Origin: Ardenticatenaceae bacterium
GTDB lineage: Bacteria; Chloroflexota; Anaerolineae; Promineifilales; Promineifilaceae
Assembly: GCA_020634565.1 (NCBI GenBank)
Contig: JACKBN010000006.1
Location: 186,001 to 250,000 of the forward strand
DNA length: 64,000 nucleotides
Reading direction: 5' to 3'
This document shows, piece after piece, positions 44,628-52,522 of this stretch. A program made the position numbers and the translations under genes. Each line of letters begins with the position of its first letter. Within the stretch, counting starts at the first letter, position 1. The notes beneath the pieces are model-generated. The model was not told the DNA's origin, did not search any database, and saw only the letters and a list, made by a program, of their open reading frames with translations.

Positions 44628-46424
44628 TTAATTTTTTGTTATGGGCGCTACGCCATTTTCTTTGACTTCATGGCGCAGCAGCATGCCCATGAGACCATCA
44701 ACCATACCGCCGCCACCCGCGCTGCTCACGGAAACATCGGGCACCACGCGTACCTGCCGCTCGCCGATGATTTGCATGAGCTGAACGGCCGTATACCCAT
44801 CAATGCCGAGTGCTTCCACACCAGCCAGATACGCTTCTGCCTTTGCTTTACCCGTGGTACGAATGGCAGACGCCTCACCCAAAGATTTCAGCTTGGTGGC
44901 TTCTGCATCACCACGCGCTTCTTTCACGACCGCTTGCGACTTTAGCTCGGCAATTTGCACGCCTTGCTCCGACTTCACCATGTCTTGCTGAATGTCGGCC
45001 ATCGCCGTGGCCCGCACCAACTCCTGACGTTGGGTTTGCGCCATTTGCTGGATCTCATACGTCTTGCGCTGTTCTTCAGCAATCTTGCGGTCGGTTTGTG
45101 TGACCATCAGCTGCTCGGGCGGGGTGATGTCGCCAATCAGCGTGTCGAGAGCCTGCACATCGTAGGCGCTAATCGCTTTGCGAATGTGGCCGGTGGCCTC
45201 TTGTTGCCGCTCACTGCGGGCACTGAGGAAGTCCAGCACTGTGTACTCCTGAGCCGAGTTGCGGAAGTAGTTACCGACAATAGGCTGTAGCACATGGTCT
45301 ACCAGATTCTGCACAGAGCCCACGCGGGAAATCACTTTAGGTGCATCCGTCGCGCCAATGTGAATGATTTGGGCCACGTCCAAATTAAAGGCGAAGCCAT
45401 CCTTGGAGCGCACCGTAATTGGTGACAAATGCGCATCGTACTTGTGGCTTTCTGTGCGGCTGGCCCAGTTCAGCACAATGTTGGTGGTGGGAACCAGTTC
45501 TACCTTGAGAATCCGCGTGTTGAGTGGATGCTTGCCCGGATAGAGCGGCGTGACCCAAACACCTTTATGGCCTGGCTCAACCAGATTGCCGTGCTTGAAT
45601 CCTTCCCCGCTGACGTCTTTGTGCGCCTTGCCGACGTAGGCAATCACAATACCTACATGGCCGATGGGAATCTCGGTCATCGGTACCTGCTCCACGTTGA
45701 CAAACCACGGGTTCAGGTTCCACGAACCAGAAAGCAGTACCTGTTCTTGCAAACCACGACGGCCGTCATGATTCAAAAACGTCTGGGCATTTTGGAAATT
45801 GTCGTGCCCTTCCACAATCGCGCCGGCAATTTCACCATCGTCGATGGGACGGCCGTCTAGCGTTGTTACAATCCCGACCTGATCGGGCGCAATGCTGTGT
45901 ACGTGCAGCTGTTTGGGTCCCATCTCGTGCAACTGCGCGTTTTGCGAAGTGATCACGGTGAACAAGGCGCTGTTAATGCGATAGGTACCAGCGGTGAGAA
46001 TTTGCAGCTGACGACCTTTTTCGCCACCGTTCATCAAGAATTGGCGGGCGTCCTGAAAGTTGTTGCAGGGAACGGCCTTGCCCAGAATGCGCTCTGGCGG
46101 AATGGCGGCTCCGGCTGCCGCCACCAGCAGGCCAATCTGCCCTTGGGGAATGATGGTCACGGGCGTTTTATGCACGGTGAATTGCCAGGGAAAGTAAAAA
46201 AAGTGCCAGCCAGGGGCCAATGTATCGGCCTGGTAACCGGCTTCTCCTTTCAGGGCAATAAGCTGCCCGGCGTGCAGACGCGGGCCAAACTTTTTGACGA
46301 CGACGCCAACTTCTTTTTCGCTGATGATCACCAGACCCAAAATGGATTTGATGAAGACAGCCATCACCAGCAGACCAAAGAGGCCTACCAGCAAAATAAT
46401 GATAGCAGTGGTTGATGTAAACAT
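44628..46424 (-). CDS. SPFH/Band 7 (flotillin-like) membrane protein
   Basis: A 598-residue protein with an N-terminal membrane helix (residues 6-36) followed by an SPFH domain (ISEKEVGVVVKKFGPRL ... VRSKDGFAFNLDVAQIIHIG ... QPIVGNYFRNSAQEYTVLDFLSARSERQ). A flotillin-like Ala/Glu/Gln coiled coil then leads to VVPDVSVSSAGGGG near the end. Between the helix and SPFH core lie two copies of an unusual module (FQDARQFLMNGGEKGRQ and FQNAQTFLNHDGRRGLQ). Such proteins scaffold membrane microdomains. The upstream region 46425-46800 carries inverted repeats and may be a structured leader. Confidence 0.87.
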   Translation of the reverse strand: MFTSTTAIIILLVGLFGLLVMAVFIKSILGLVIISEKEVGVVVKKFGPRLHAGQLIALKGEAGYQADTLAPGWHFFYFPWQFTVHKTPVTIIPQGQIGLLVAAAGAAIPPERILGKAVPCNNFQDARQFLMNGGEKGRQLQILTAGTYRINSALFTVITSQNAQLHEMGPKQLHVHSIAPDQVGIVTTLDGRPIDDGEIAGAIVEGHDNFQNAQTFLNHDGRRGLQEQVLLSGSWNLNPWFVNVEQVPMTEIPIGHVGIVIAYVGKAHKDVSGEGFKHGNLVEPGHKGVWVTPLYPGKHPLNTRILKVELVPTTNIVLNWASRTESHKYDAHLSPITVRSKDGFAFNLDVAQIIHIGATDAPKVISRVGSVQNLVDHVLQPIVGNYFRNSAQEYTVLDFLSARSERQQEATGHIRKAISAYDVQALDTLIGDITPPEQLMVTQTDRKIAEEQRKTYEIQQMAQTQRQELVRATAMADIQQDMVKSEQGVQIAELKSQAVVKEARGDAEATKLKSLGEASAIRTTGKAKAEAYLAGVEALGIDGYTAVQLMQIIGERQVRVVPDVSVSSAGGGGMVDGLMGMLLRHEVKENGVAPITKN

Positions 46425-47005
46425 GAGTTACCTCCAAATGCGGGCAGAAAGGTGCCCAACCAAAATAAATACCGCCGCGCAGGTGACTGTGGGTGGCAAC
46501 AATAAAACAAACAGCCAAAATCCCCGACGCGAAATAACACCGGGAACGGCCGTAAAACAACTATTCAACTATGAAAAAAGGAAATTATGTTGGGGTACGA
46601 GCGAGCATAGGTCCAACCTCCACCGGGGCAATGAATAAAGGCTCTGCGAGTCACGCCCCTGTGAAGCGGCAAAGCGATAAGTTTTTATTCTGGGAAACCC
46701 TGTTTTGGCCCCAGATATGGAGATATTAATGATATTTGCCTTCCGTGTCAATATCTGGGGGGACGATTTAAGGTTGAAATGGTCCAAACGGCCGTTGTTA
46801 TCTTGGCCGCGCTCGATGTAGGATCAACTTTGTGCTTTTCGGAGAAGCGAACGGCCGTTGTCTTGCCACTTATGCTAAAATGCAAAAATCCAGCAGGGTA
46901 AAATAAGCGGCCTGGCCTCTGGCCGCGCCACAGCCAGGAGAGGCTACACGCTTGTCAAAGACCACGCCGTTAGCATAAGGGGTCTTCTGAAAAAGTGATT
47001 ACTAG
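46425..47005. other. Long intergenic region with inverted repeats
   Basis: This 581-base gap separates the divergent SPFH and FGE-like genes and holds three ACGGCCGT copies (46545, 46788, 46848). Perfect 10-bp inverted repeats lie at 46709-46718/46751-46760 (CCCCAGATAT) and at 46869-46878/46970-46979 (CTTATGCTAA). GGGGC/GCCCC pairs near 46624-46659 suggest a folded leader on the SPFH side. No gene can be supported. Confidence 0.6.
46869..46979. repeat. 111-bp element with 10-bp terminal inverted repeats
   Basis: CTTATGCTAA at the left end and its exact complement TTAGCATAAG at the right end enclose a segment with an internal GCGGCC/GGCCGC hairpin (near 46906-46925). It ends 26 bases before the AT-rich FGE-like gene. 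It could be a small non-autonomous element or a structured RNA. No second copy is in the window. Confidence 0.5.
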
Positions 47006-47785
47006 ATGAAATTTAAGATTGGTGAAACACTAATAGTACCCGTAGAGACTTTACCTGTAGGTAACAGGAAATTGGAGATGGTATGGATTGAACCAGGCGT
47101 TTTTAATATGGGAACTGCCTTAAGTCACCAAGAGCAAAACGATAGCCATGATAGACCTTTCACGATGGTATTAAGCCAAGGCTTTTGGCTAGGCAAGTAT
47201 CCAGTAACTAAAGCTCAATGGCAGGCAATTACTGAAGATGTAGCCCAGGTTTCTACATGCCTAAATTGCCCAGTCGGAAATGTTGATTGGTATCAATCTC
47301 TATCCTTCTGTGAAAAACTCAATGACCTTTTTACAAAGGCTTTACCATTGGGATATAAGTTCAACTTACCCACTGAAGCACAATGGGAATATGCTTGTAA
47401 AGCTGGCATGTCTTCGCTTGATATTGACATAGATCTATTGTCTGAAATGGCATGGCACAAAGGTAATAGTGAGGGTTCAATACATCCAGTTGGAGAAAAA
47501 AAACCAAACGCTTGGGGGCTGTATGATATGCTAGGTAATATTTCAGAGTGGTGTTTTGATTTTCCAGCTTATTATCCTTCAGGGTCTGTCGTGGATTGGG
47601 TAGGAAATGGAGATAATGCCCTTCGTAGTTTGCGAGGGTTGCCATGGTCTGCTTCGCCAGATAAACCAGAGAATCGTTGTATTAGCAGAAATTATGCAGA
47701 ACCAGATTTACAAACACCCTATGTAGGTTTTCGTCTAGCTCTTACCTCAGCAGTTGTCGATTATGATGGCAAACCTTGCGAATAA
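47006..47785 (+). CDS. Formylglycine-generating enzyme (SUMF1)-like protein
   Basis: A 259-residue protein of the FGE-sulfatase fold. Family motifs are MVWIEPGVFNMGTALSHQEQND (start), FWLGKYPVTKAQWQAI, FNLPTEAQWEYACKAG, NAWGLYDMLGNISEWCFD, and VGFRLAL near the end. True FGE has two catalytic Cys near the C-terminus (in a RCISRNY-like site); one Cys is seen in ENRCISRNYAEP, where most non-sulfatase family members lack them. The gene is clearly AT-richer than its neighbours and contains no ACGGCCGT, so it was probably acquired by transfer. The target is unknown. Confidence 0.85.
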   Translation: MKFKIGETLIVPVETLPVGNRKLEMVWIEPGVFNMGTALSHQEQNDSHDRPFTMVLSQGFWLGKYPVTKAQWQAITEDVAQVSTCLNCPVGNVDWYQSLSFCEKLNDLFTKALPLGYKFNLPTEAQWEYACKAGMSSLDIDIDLLSEMAWHKGNSEGSIHPVGEKKPNAWGLYDMLGNISEWCFDFPAYYPSGSVVDWVGNGDNALRSLRGLPWSASPDKPENRCISRNYAEPDLQTPYVGFRLALTSAVVDYDGKPCE

Positions 47786-48115
47786 ACATTTAATCAGGAT
47801 CTTCCCGTGAGCTGTGTAGTTGCCTTTTAGCCGTTGCGAACGTGTTGAGCAGTTGGAATCACAGGGAAATGCGGCCGGTGCGTTCATCGCGCCACATTGC
47901 CCTTCTCGCTCCGGCGCGGTCTTCGGCAAGCCCCAAACCTTACTTTTCTTGCTGAATCTTTGCATTTGCGCCTAAATTGGGTGGGCAACGTCCGTTCACC
48001 TTCTCACCCTGTCACCCCTTCACCTTGTCAATAAACGGCCGTGTAACTAACTCTACGAATCCAGATCGCAAGAATGGTCAAGAAGCGCGGGTATCTTTCT
48101 GCTATTATCTAACGC

Positions 48116-48283
48116 ATGACCCGACTTGAAGAACTGCTGCCGCTGTTGGCCCAACTGGTTGACGTTGATGGTGAGATCCAAACCCTGGCTGATTTAGCTG
48201 CGGCAGACGGCCGTTCCCCGTTCCACTTACAGCGTATTTTCAGTGCTGAGATAGGGAAGTCCCTAATCCAGCTGAATGGTTGA
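48116..48283 (+). pseudogene. Truncated AraC-type DNA-binding domain
   Basis: A 55-codon frame starting MTRLEELLPLLAQLVDVDGE contains most of one AraC helix-turn-helix (LADLAAADGRSPFHLQRIFSAEIGKS) and then stops where relatives would continue with the linker (KSPxxY...). A different frame reading EWLTEIIHPRK to a TAA follows, as if another gene's tail were joined on. TATTAT (48103-48108) ends 7 bases before the ATG, so the remnant may still be transcribed without a leader. It is too short to be a working regulator. Confidence 0.65.
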
Positions 48284-48303
48284 CGGAGATTATTCACCCG
48301 CGT

Positions 48304-48413
48304 AAGTAATTTTCAACAAATATCATGAATGCCAATCAGGCAAATGAAAATTACTTTTAGGAGAACAAAAAGAGCTAATGAGCGATTTAATCTCAAGTTA
48401 CTTTTTGTTCTCC
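48304..48413. repeat. Two adjacent long inverted repeats
   Basis: Arms AAGTAATTTTCA/TGAAAATTACTT (48304-48315, 48345-48356; loop 29) and GGAGAACAAAAAG/CTTTTTGTTCTCC (48360-48372, 48401-48413; loop 28) are perfect. They are 3 bases apart, so two hairpins of the same size stand side by side. They are AT-rich, unlike the word-hairpins elsewhere. Confidence 0.8.
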
Positions 48414-48464
48414 ACTAAATAGCTTGCAGAATCTAAAAATTCAATAATGCGCTGGCTATAAATG

Positions 48465-48493
48465 AACGCCTGACTTTGTGTCAGGCGTTTTTT
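48465..48493 (+). terminator. Rho-independent terminator
   Basis: AACGCCTGAC (48465-48474), loop TTTGT, GTCAGGCGTT (48480-48489) and T tract. No intact gene ends just upstream; it may end the transcript of the AraC remnant and inverted-repeat region. Confidence 0.85.
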
Positions 48494-48500
48494 TGTTGAT

Positions 48501-48560
48501 GGTAAAACGGCCGTATCCTTTCAGCACAACAACCATCAAACAAGTGTCAGGCAAGGCGGA
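48501..48560 (+). repeat. 60-bp repeat, copy 1
   Basis: It matches 50182-50241 at 49 of 60 positions without gaps, starting GGTAAAACGGCCGTATCC and ending GTCAGGCAAGGCGGA. It precedes the secreted repeat protein gene by 160 bases. Confidence 0.75.
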
Positions 48561-48722
48561 GTAGTTAGCGACCGACAAGATTATGGGCTTGCAAAATACT
48601 TCTCTCCAGCAAAGATGGCTTTACAAACTGGGTGATAAATTGACAACAGATGGTCATTTCGGTAGGCAGTAAATTTAGATTGTGCATTTTTTAACAAACA
48701 GATTTAAGTAAAGGAGTATGAA

Positions 48723-50033
48723 ATGTATCGGCGATTTTTTGTTTTCATGTTGACTGCTCCAATTTTACTCATCACATTTGTTGCTTCCCTGACGATGCCC
48801 AAAACCGTAGCAGGAGCCATAGACTTAATATCTACTCCATCCGTTCAGTTGGGATCGACCATAGAGGTTTCCTGGTTTGATGCCGAGCAATATTTACCGA
48901 CCGTAACATATAATTCTAACCTGCAAGAGTTTTTTGTCGTTTGGCACAGTAAAGGAACGGACAATGGTCATCGACGACTCTTTGCCACGCGGCTTAATAT
49001 CAATGGAGAAATTGTTAGCCAATTTGTGATTGCCTATTCTCCTACGGCCAATGACCGGACCCAGGCATCGGTTGCCTATGACCCTATTAACAGAAAATAT
49101 CTAGTCGTTTGGACAGAAGATGTGAATGGGGATGGCAGCAATTGGGATATTTATGGCGCGCTTGTGCCGGAAAATTTTGTATCGCAAACTATTACGCCAT
49201 TTGCCATCAATGAATTTCCTACCAGTCAATGGAATCCACAGGTCGTGTATGCCAGCGGGCCCCAAGAATTTTTGGTGGTCTGGACGAATACTTATAGCGC
49301 TGGCACACCGCCGGCGTATATCAGCGGCCGTCGTGTTCTTCCCAATGGCACATTTCCTTCGAGCTCATCTGATTTAACTATTTTTGACACAGTTGAAAAC
49401 CAGGTAAATCCGACTGTTGTTTACAATGGGATTCGTAATGAATATCTTGTTGTTTGGGAGAAGGTTGGCTCCGAACATGATGTTTATGGGCTGCGCTTGA
49501 CGTCAACCGTGAATCCCATTAACAGCGAGTTTGCTATTGCTGGATGGCCCGGAATCGAGGAACAGCCCTCCGTTGCTTACTGTGCTGGACCCGATCAATA
49601 TTTAGTGGCTTGGCAGGCTGTCCCAGGTGGCAGTGGTTATGATCTGTACGGCCGTGTTGTATCAGGTGATGGCATCCCCGGTCAGGTTAGTGCGATTTAT
49701 AGCTCGATAGTAGACGAGAAAGAACCAAGTGTGGCCTGTGATACAGCAGGACAACATTACATGGTTACCTGGCAGCAGCAATATAGCAGCTTAAGCGGCC
49801 CGCATGGCATTTGGGGACGGCCCGTCAATTCCGATATGAGCCTGGGCGATCCATTGGCTCTGGTAACAGCATTGCCGGGGCAAGTTGTGGGGCAAGAACA
49901 GCCATTCAATGCTGCGGGTGGCACCGGGTATTTTGTCGCCTGGCAACAGGAAATTGGTGCGAATGTGGGGCATGGTATTTACGGCCGTTTCATTCACAAT
50001 TCAACCGTTTATTTACCGTTTGTGATTCAATAA
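48723..50033 (+). CDS. Secreted repeat protein, probable beta-propeller
   Basis: A 436-residue secreted protein. A signal peptide (residues 1-31) is followed by six or seven repeats of about 60 residues with the consensus P-x-V-x-Y-x(4-6)-E/Q-(Y/F)-L/F-V-V-W (LPTVTYNSNLQEFFVVWHS, QASVAYDPINRKYLVVWTE, NPTVVYNGIRNEYLVVWEK, QPSVAYCAGPDQYLVAWQA). This is a propeller-like architecture. The C-terminus reads STVYLPFVIQ, matching the tail of the secreted protein at 63444. AAGGAG precedes the ATG. Function unknown. Confidence 0.8.
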   Translation: MYRRFFVFMLTAPILLITFVASLTMPKTVAGAIDLISTPSVQLGSTIEVSWFDAEQYLPTVTYNSNLQEFFVVWHSKGTDNGHRRLFATRLNINGEIVSQFVIAYSPTANDRTQASVAYDPINRKYLVVWTEDVNGDGSNWDIYGALVPENFVSQTITPFAINEFPTSQWNPQVVYASGPQEFLVVWTNTYSAGTPPAYISGRRVLPNGTFPSSSSDLTIFDTVENQVNPTVVYNGIRNEYLVVWEKVGSEHDVYGLRLTSTVNPINSEFAIAGWPGIEEQPSVAYCAGPDQYLVAWQAVPGGSGYDLYGRVVSGDGIPGQVSAIYSSIVDEKEPSVACDTAGQHYMVTWQQQYSSLSGPHGIWGRPVNSDMSLGDPLALVTALPGQVVGQEQPFNAAGGTGYFVAWQQEIGANVGHGIYGRFIHNSTVYLPFVIQ

Positions 50034-50181
50034 GACTGCTAATAACCATAATCTGATATTTTGCCAGTTGGCAAGGGGTAATGGTCATTCCTGGTGGTGT
50101 GCTTTCTCACTTGCCATTTGATCTGCTGGTATAGGTTATTGGAAAAAGTGCCTTTCAACATATTGCCTGCGCATCTTGCAA

Positions 50182-50241
50182 GGCAAAACGGCCGTATCCT
50201 TTCAGCATGCCAACAATCAGGTTAGCGTCAGGCAAAGCGGA
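50182..50241 (+). repeat. 60-bp repeat, copy 2
   Basis: Partner of 48501-48560. It lies about 60 bases before the L,D-transpeptidase start, so both copies sit in the leader region of a cell-surface gene. Confidence 0.75.
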
Positions 50242-50302
50242 ACAAAGTCCAGTATCCTCACGTTGTAACGTACAGGTAGACTTTTTATTCAGGATTTTTT
50301 CA

Positions 50303-51967
50303 ATGCAAACAAGTGAACTCAAAACCCAGTTTTTCCGCAGACCCATCGCCCAGCAGCCAGTGGTTAATGAAGCGCCGACGCCAGCCAGCACCCATACGCT
50401 GGCTGATGCGCCCACGCAGCTTTGGTTTCCCGCTGCTACGGCGCAGCCCCAACCGATGCCCCAGCCAGTGCGGCAGAAACGGCCGTTCCTCAAATACCTC
50501 TTCCTTGGTGTGACGCTGCTGGCTTTGTTAACGGTGGGCTTTCTCACCATCGCGGGCGCTGGGCTGATTTACATGAGCGATTTGGTGCTGCCCGGCGTGC
50601 AGGTGATGGGCATCGATGTAGGGCGCATGACACAAAATGAAGCGGCGGTTGCCTTGCAAAATAGCACCAGCCAACAAACCGTTCGTCTGGCACATCAGGA
50701 GACCGTCTGGCTCGTGTCGCCAACGGAATTAGGCCTGACGTTAGACGCTGCGACCACAACCCAAAATGCGCACGCGTACGGCCGTACGCCCGAAGCCTGG
50801 GTTGAGTTCATCAAAACTGGCGCGATGGTTGTGGAACCAAGCTGGACGCTGGATACGGCCGTTGCCCAAACCTACCTGCAAACCCGTGCCGAAGAACTGG
50901 CCATCGCGCCCGTAAATGCTGGACTGGTCATTGCTAATGGTCAAGTCACCACCATCCCTGCCGCAGATGGGCGGGTTTTAGATGTTGCCGCCACCGTCGC
51001 GGCGCTGACGCAAAGTGGCGCGGCTGCGGCCCAAAACGGTGAAATTCAACTGGTGATGCAGCCGGTTGCTCCGGCCATCACCGATGTGAGCAACTTTGTG
51101 GCCCAGGCAGAAGCTTTACTGAACACAACCATCACCATTCAAGCCACCGACCCGGTGCAGGATGAATCCGTAAGTTGGGTGGTAGGGCCGCAAGTGTGGG
51201 GCAACTGGCTCTCCCTCGCCGTTGATCCGGCCAACACGACCCAGTTCAACTGGACGCTTGATCCCGATAAATCTGCCCAATTTTTTGCCGAACGCAACGC
51301 TGCCCTGGGTGAAAATCGGTATCTGGATGAGGCACTGGCATTAACGGCCGTTACCGACGCCATCAAAAACCAGCAAACAAACATCAGCCTGCGCATTTAC
51401 CACAGCCCCAGCCAGTACGTGGTGCAGTCGGGCGATACGTTTGCTGGAATCGGCCGTAAGATGGGCATTCCCTACCCCTGGATTCAGGCCGCTAACCCCG
51501 GTGTCGGCGATGCGCTGACCGTCGGCCAAACCATCACCATTCCCTCGCCCGACGATTTGCTGCCGTACCCCGTGGTGGATGGCAAGCGCATCGTGGTGAG
51601 CATTAGCCAGCAGCGCGCCTGGGTATATGAAAATGGTGCCCTGAAGTGGGAATGGCTGGCCAGCACCGGCATCGCTTCCAGCCCCACGGCCCCCGGCGTC
51701 TTCCAAATCCAAACGCACGAGGCCAACGCCTACGCGGCCAGCTGGGATTTGTGGATGCCCAGCTTCATGGGTATTTACCAGCCTGCACCAAACGTGGAGT
51801 TCATGAATGGCTTCCACGGCTTCCCCACCCGCGACGGGGCCAATCTGCTCTGGACCAACAACCTGGGCACGCCCGTTACGTATGGTTGTATACTGTTGAG
51901 CAACGAAAATGCAGCCCAACTGTACGATTGGGCCGAGCAGGGCGTCATCGTGGAAATCTTGCCCTAG
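50303..51967 (+). CDS. L,D-transpeptidase with VanW-type and LysM domains
   Basis: A 554-residue membrane-anchored wall enzyme. A membrane helix at residues 55-80 is followed by PG_binding_4/VanW-type repeats (GVQVMGIDVGRMTQNEAAVAL; INTTITIQA-like second copy). A LysM domain comes next (YVVQSGDTFAGIGRKMGIPYPWIQAANPGV). The YkuD catalytic domain ends the protein (IVVSISQQRAWVYENG ... GFHGFPTRDG ... GTPVTYGCILLSNENA). The Cys nucleophile is present but the usual His before Gly-Cys is Tyr. It should make or attach 3-3 cross-links. The ATG at 50303 fits the N-terminus best, although the frame opens at 50207. Confidence 0.88.
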   Translation: MQTSELKTQFFRRPIAQQPVVNEAPTPASTHTLADAPTQLWFPAATAQPQPMPQPVRQKRPFLKYLFLGVTLLALLTVGFLTIAGAGLIYMSDLVLPGVQVMGIDVGRMTQNEAAVALQNSTSQQTVRLAHQETVWLVSPTELGLTLDAATTTQNAHAYGRTPEAWVEFIKTGAMVVEPSWTLDTAVAQTYLQTRAEELAIAPVNAGLVIANGQVTTIPAADGRVLDVAATVAALTQSGAAAAQNGEIQLVMQPVAPAITDVSNFVAQAEALLNTTITIQATDPVQDESVSWVVGPQVWGNWLSLAVDPANTTQFNWTLDPDKSAQFFAERNAALGENRYLDEALALTAVTDAIKNQQTNISLRIYHSPSQYVVQSGDTFAGIGRKMGIPYPWIQAANPGVGDALTVGQTITIPSPDDLLPYPVVDGKRIVVSISQQRAWVYENGALKWEWLASTGIASSPTAPGVFQIQTHEANAYAASWDLWMPSFMGIYQPAPNVEFMNGFHGFPTRDGANLLWTNNLGTPVTYGCILLSNENAAQLYDWAEQGVIVEILP

Positions 51968-52000
51968 CAGGCTGTCGGAGAAGTTTTTCTCTTTATGGGG

Positions 52001-52055
52001 CACTGATTTATACAGATAAGCGGAAAAAATCAGTGAAAATCTGTGTAAATCAGTG
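52001..52055. repeat. Intergenic hairpin built from CACTGATTTA/ATCTGTGTAAATC words
   Basis: Seventeen-base arms with one mismatch (52001-52017, 52039-52055) enclose 21 bases containing another AAATCAGTG word. It lies 34 bases after the L,D-transpeptidase and may terminate it; a T-rich segment precedes rather than follows the arms. Confidence 0.75.
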
Positions 52056-52127
52056 TCCTAAATTCCTTTTTCCGATACGTAAGTAGAAAGATTTCTCGTT
52101 TCACTCGAAATGATAAAGGATAGGAGT

Positions 52128-52229
52128 ATGAGCTTGATAGCTTTATTGTTGGCAGTTTGTGGTGGCGGCTTAACCTTGGCCGCAATTGGTGTGGGTCTGT
52201 ACTTTTTTCTAAAGGATAGGGAAAAATAG
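52128..52229 (+). CDS. Tiny single-pass membrane protein, first of a paralogous pair
   Basis: A 33-residue protein, MSLIALLLAVCGGGLTLAAI... followed by a short basic/acidic tail KDREK. It is almost entirely one membrane helix with a Cys-Gly-Gly-Gly motif in the middle. AAAGGA lies 7 bases before the ATG. Its 3' neighbour, 2 bases further on, encodes a protein of the same design, and the two align along their length, including CGGGL and the ending REK. Two paralogous frames in tandem with ribosome sites make coding function likely. Function unknown; candidates are regulators of a membrane complex or small toxins. Confidence 0.65.
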   Translation: MSLIALLLAVCGGGLTLAAIGVGLYFFLKDREK

Positions 52230-52231
52230 CA

Positions 52232-52342
52232 ATGGGTGGCATTGGTGTAACCGAACTCGGTTTGATTCTTGTTTGTGGGGGTGGTTTGTTGCTGGTAGCC
52301 ATCGTGGCTGGCGTTTACTTCTGGCAGCAGCGAGAAAAATAG
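52232..52342 (+). CDS. Tiny single-pass membrane protein, second of the pair
   Basis: A 36-residue protein with one membrane helix. Its helix (LGLILVCGGGLLLVAIVAG) and tail (VYFWQQREK) align with the gene before it: CGGGL is shared, an aromatic pair follows at the same place and both end in REK. The Met-Gly start is 2 bases after the previous stop, with AGGGAAAAATAGCA upstream, so it is probably translated in the same transcript. The Cys in mid-helix could form disulfides or bind a lipid or heme, but nothing proves this. Confidence 0.65.
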   Translation: MGGIGVTELGLILVCGGGLLLVAIVAGVYFWQQREK

Positions 52343-52436
52343 AGCATATTCCGAGGAGTGAGTATCCGCAGGCGCGAACGGAATGGCAAAGCGCTCAGCA
52401 CAGACCAGAGGATGCTTTCTCCTTTGAAAATAAAAA

Positions 52437-52521
52437 AGCGGAACGCAGAGTGACACAGAGAAAACGCAGAGTTTCGCAGAGAATTGAGAGAAAAATCTGC
52501 GAAATCTGCGTAATCTGTGGA
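52437..52521. repeat. Word-repeat stretch (CGCAGAG / CTGCGAAAT)
   Basis: A run of CGCAGAG, CACAGAG, CGCAGAG and CGCAGAG words is followed by AATCTGCG twice and AATCTGTGG. It is the same vocabulary as the hairpins at 55752 and 56654, but with the second half in a related rather than complementary order. It lies immediately before the end of the convergent IorB-like gene. Confidence 0.65.
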
Positions 52522-52522
52522 T

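Larger units (their letters stand above)
47786..48722. other. Intergenic region with gene remnant and inverted repeats
   Basis: In this 937-base gap I find a truncated AraC-like gene (48116-48283), a pair of long inverted repeats (48304-48413), a terminator (48465-48493) and one copy of a 60-base repeat (48501-48560). The first 330 bases (47786-48115) show no credible gene; a 72-codon minus-strand frame there lacks recognisable features. Confidence 0.6.

Noticed and set aside
46561..46700. A known riboswitch class in the SPFH leader.
   Set aside because: None of the consensus cores I know could be matched.
47747..47965. A 72-codon minus-strand frame after the FGE-like gene.
   Set aside because: It overlaps the FGE gene end, lacks a ribosome site and shows no recognisable domain.
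46869..48000. Integron cassette reading of the FGE-like gene, with the 111-bp element as an attC site.
   Set aside because: The core sites RYYYAAC and GTTRRRY are not both present, there is no second site and no integron integrase in the window.
48304..48413. CRISPR or attachment-site reading of the twin inverted repeats.
   Set aside because: The two repeats differ in sequence, there are no direct repeats with spacers, and no integrase or cas gene is near.
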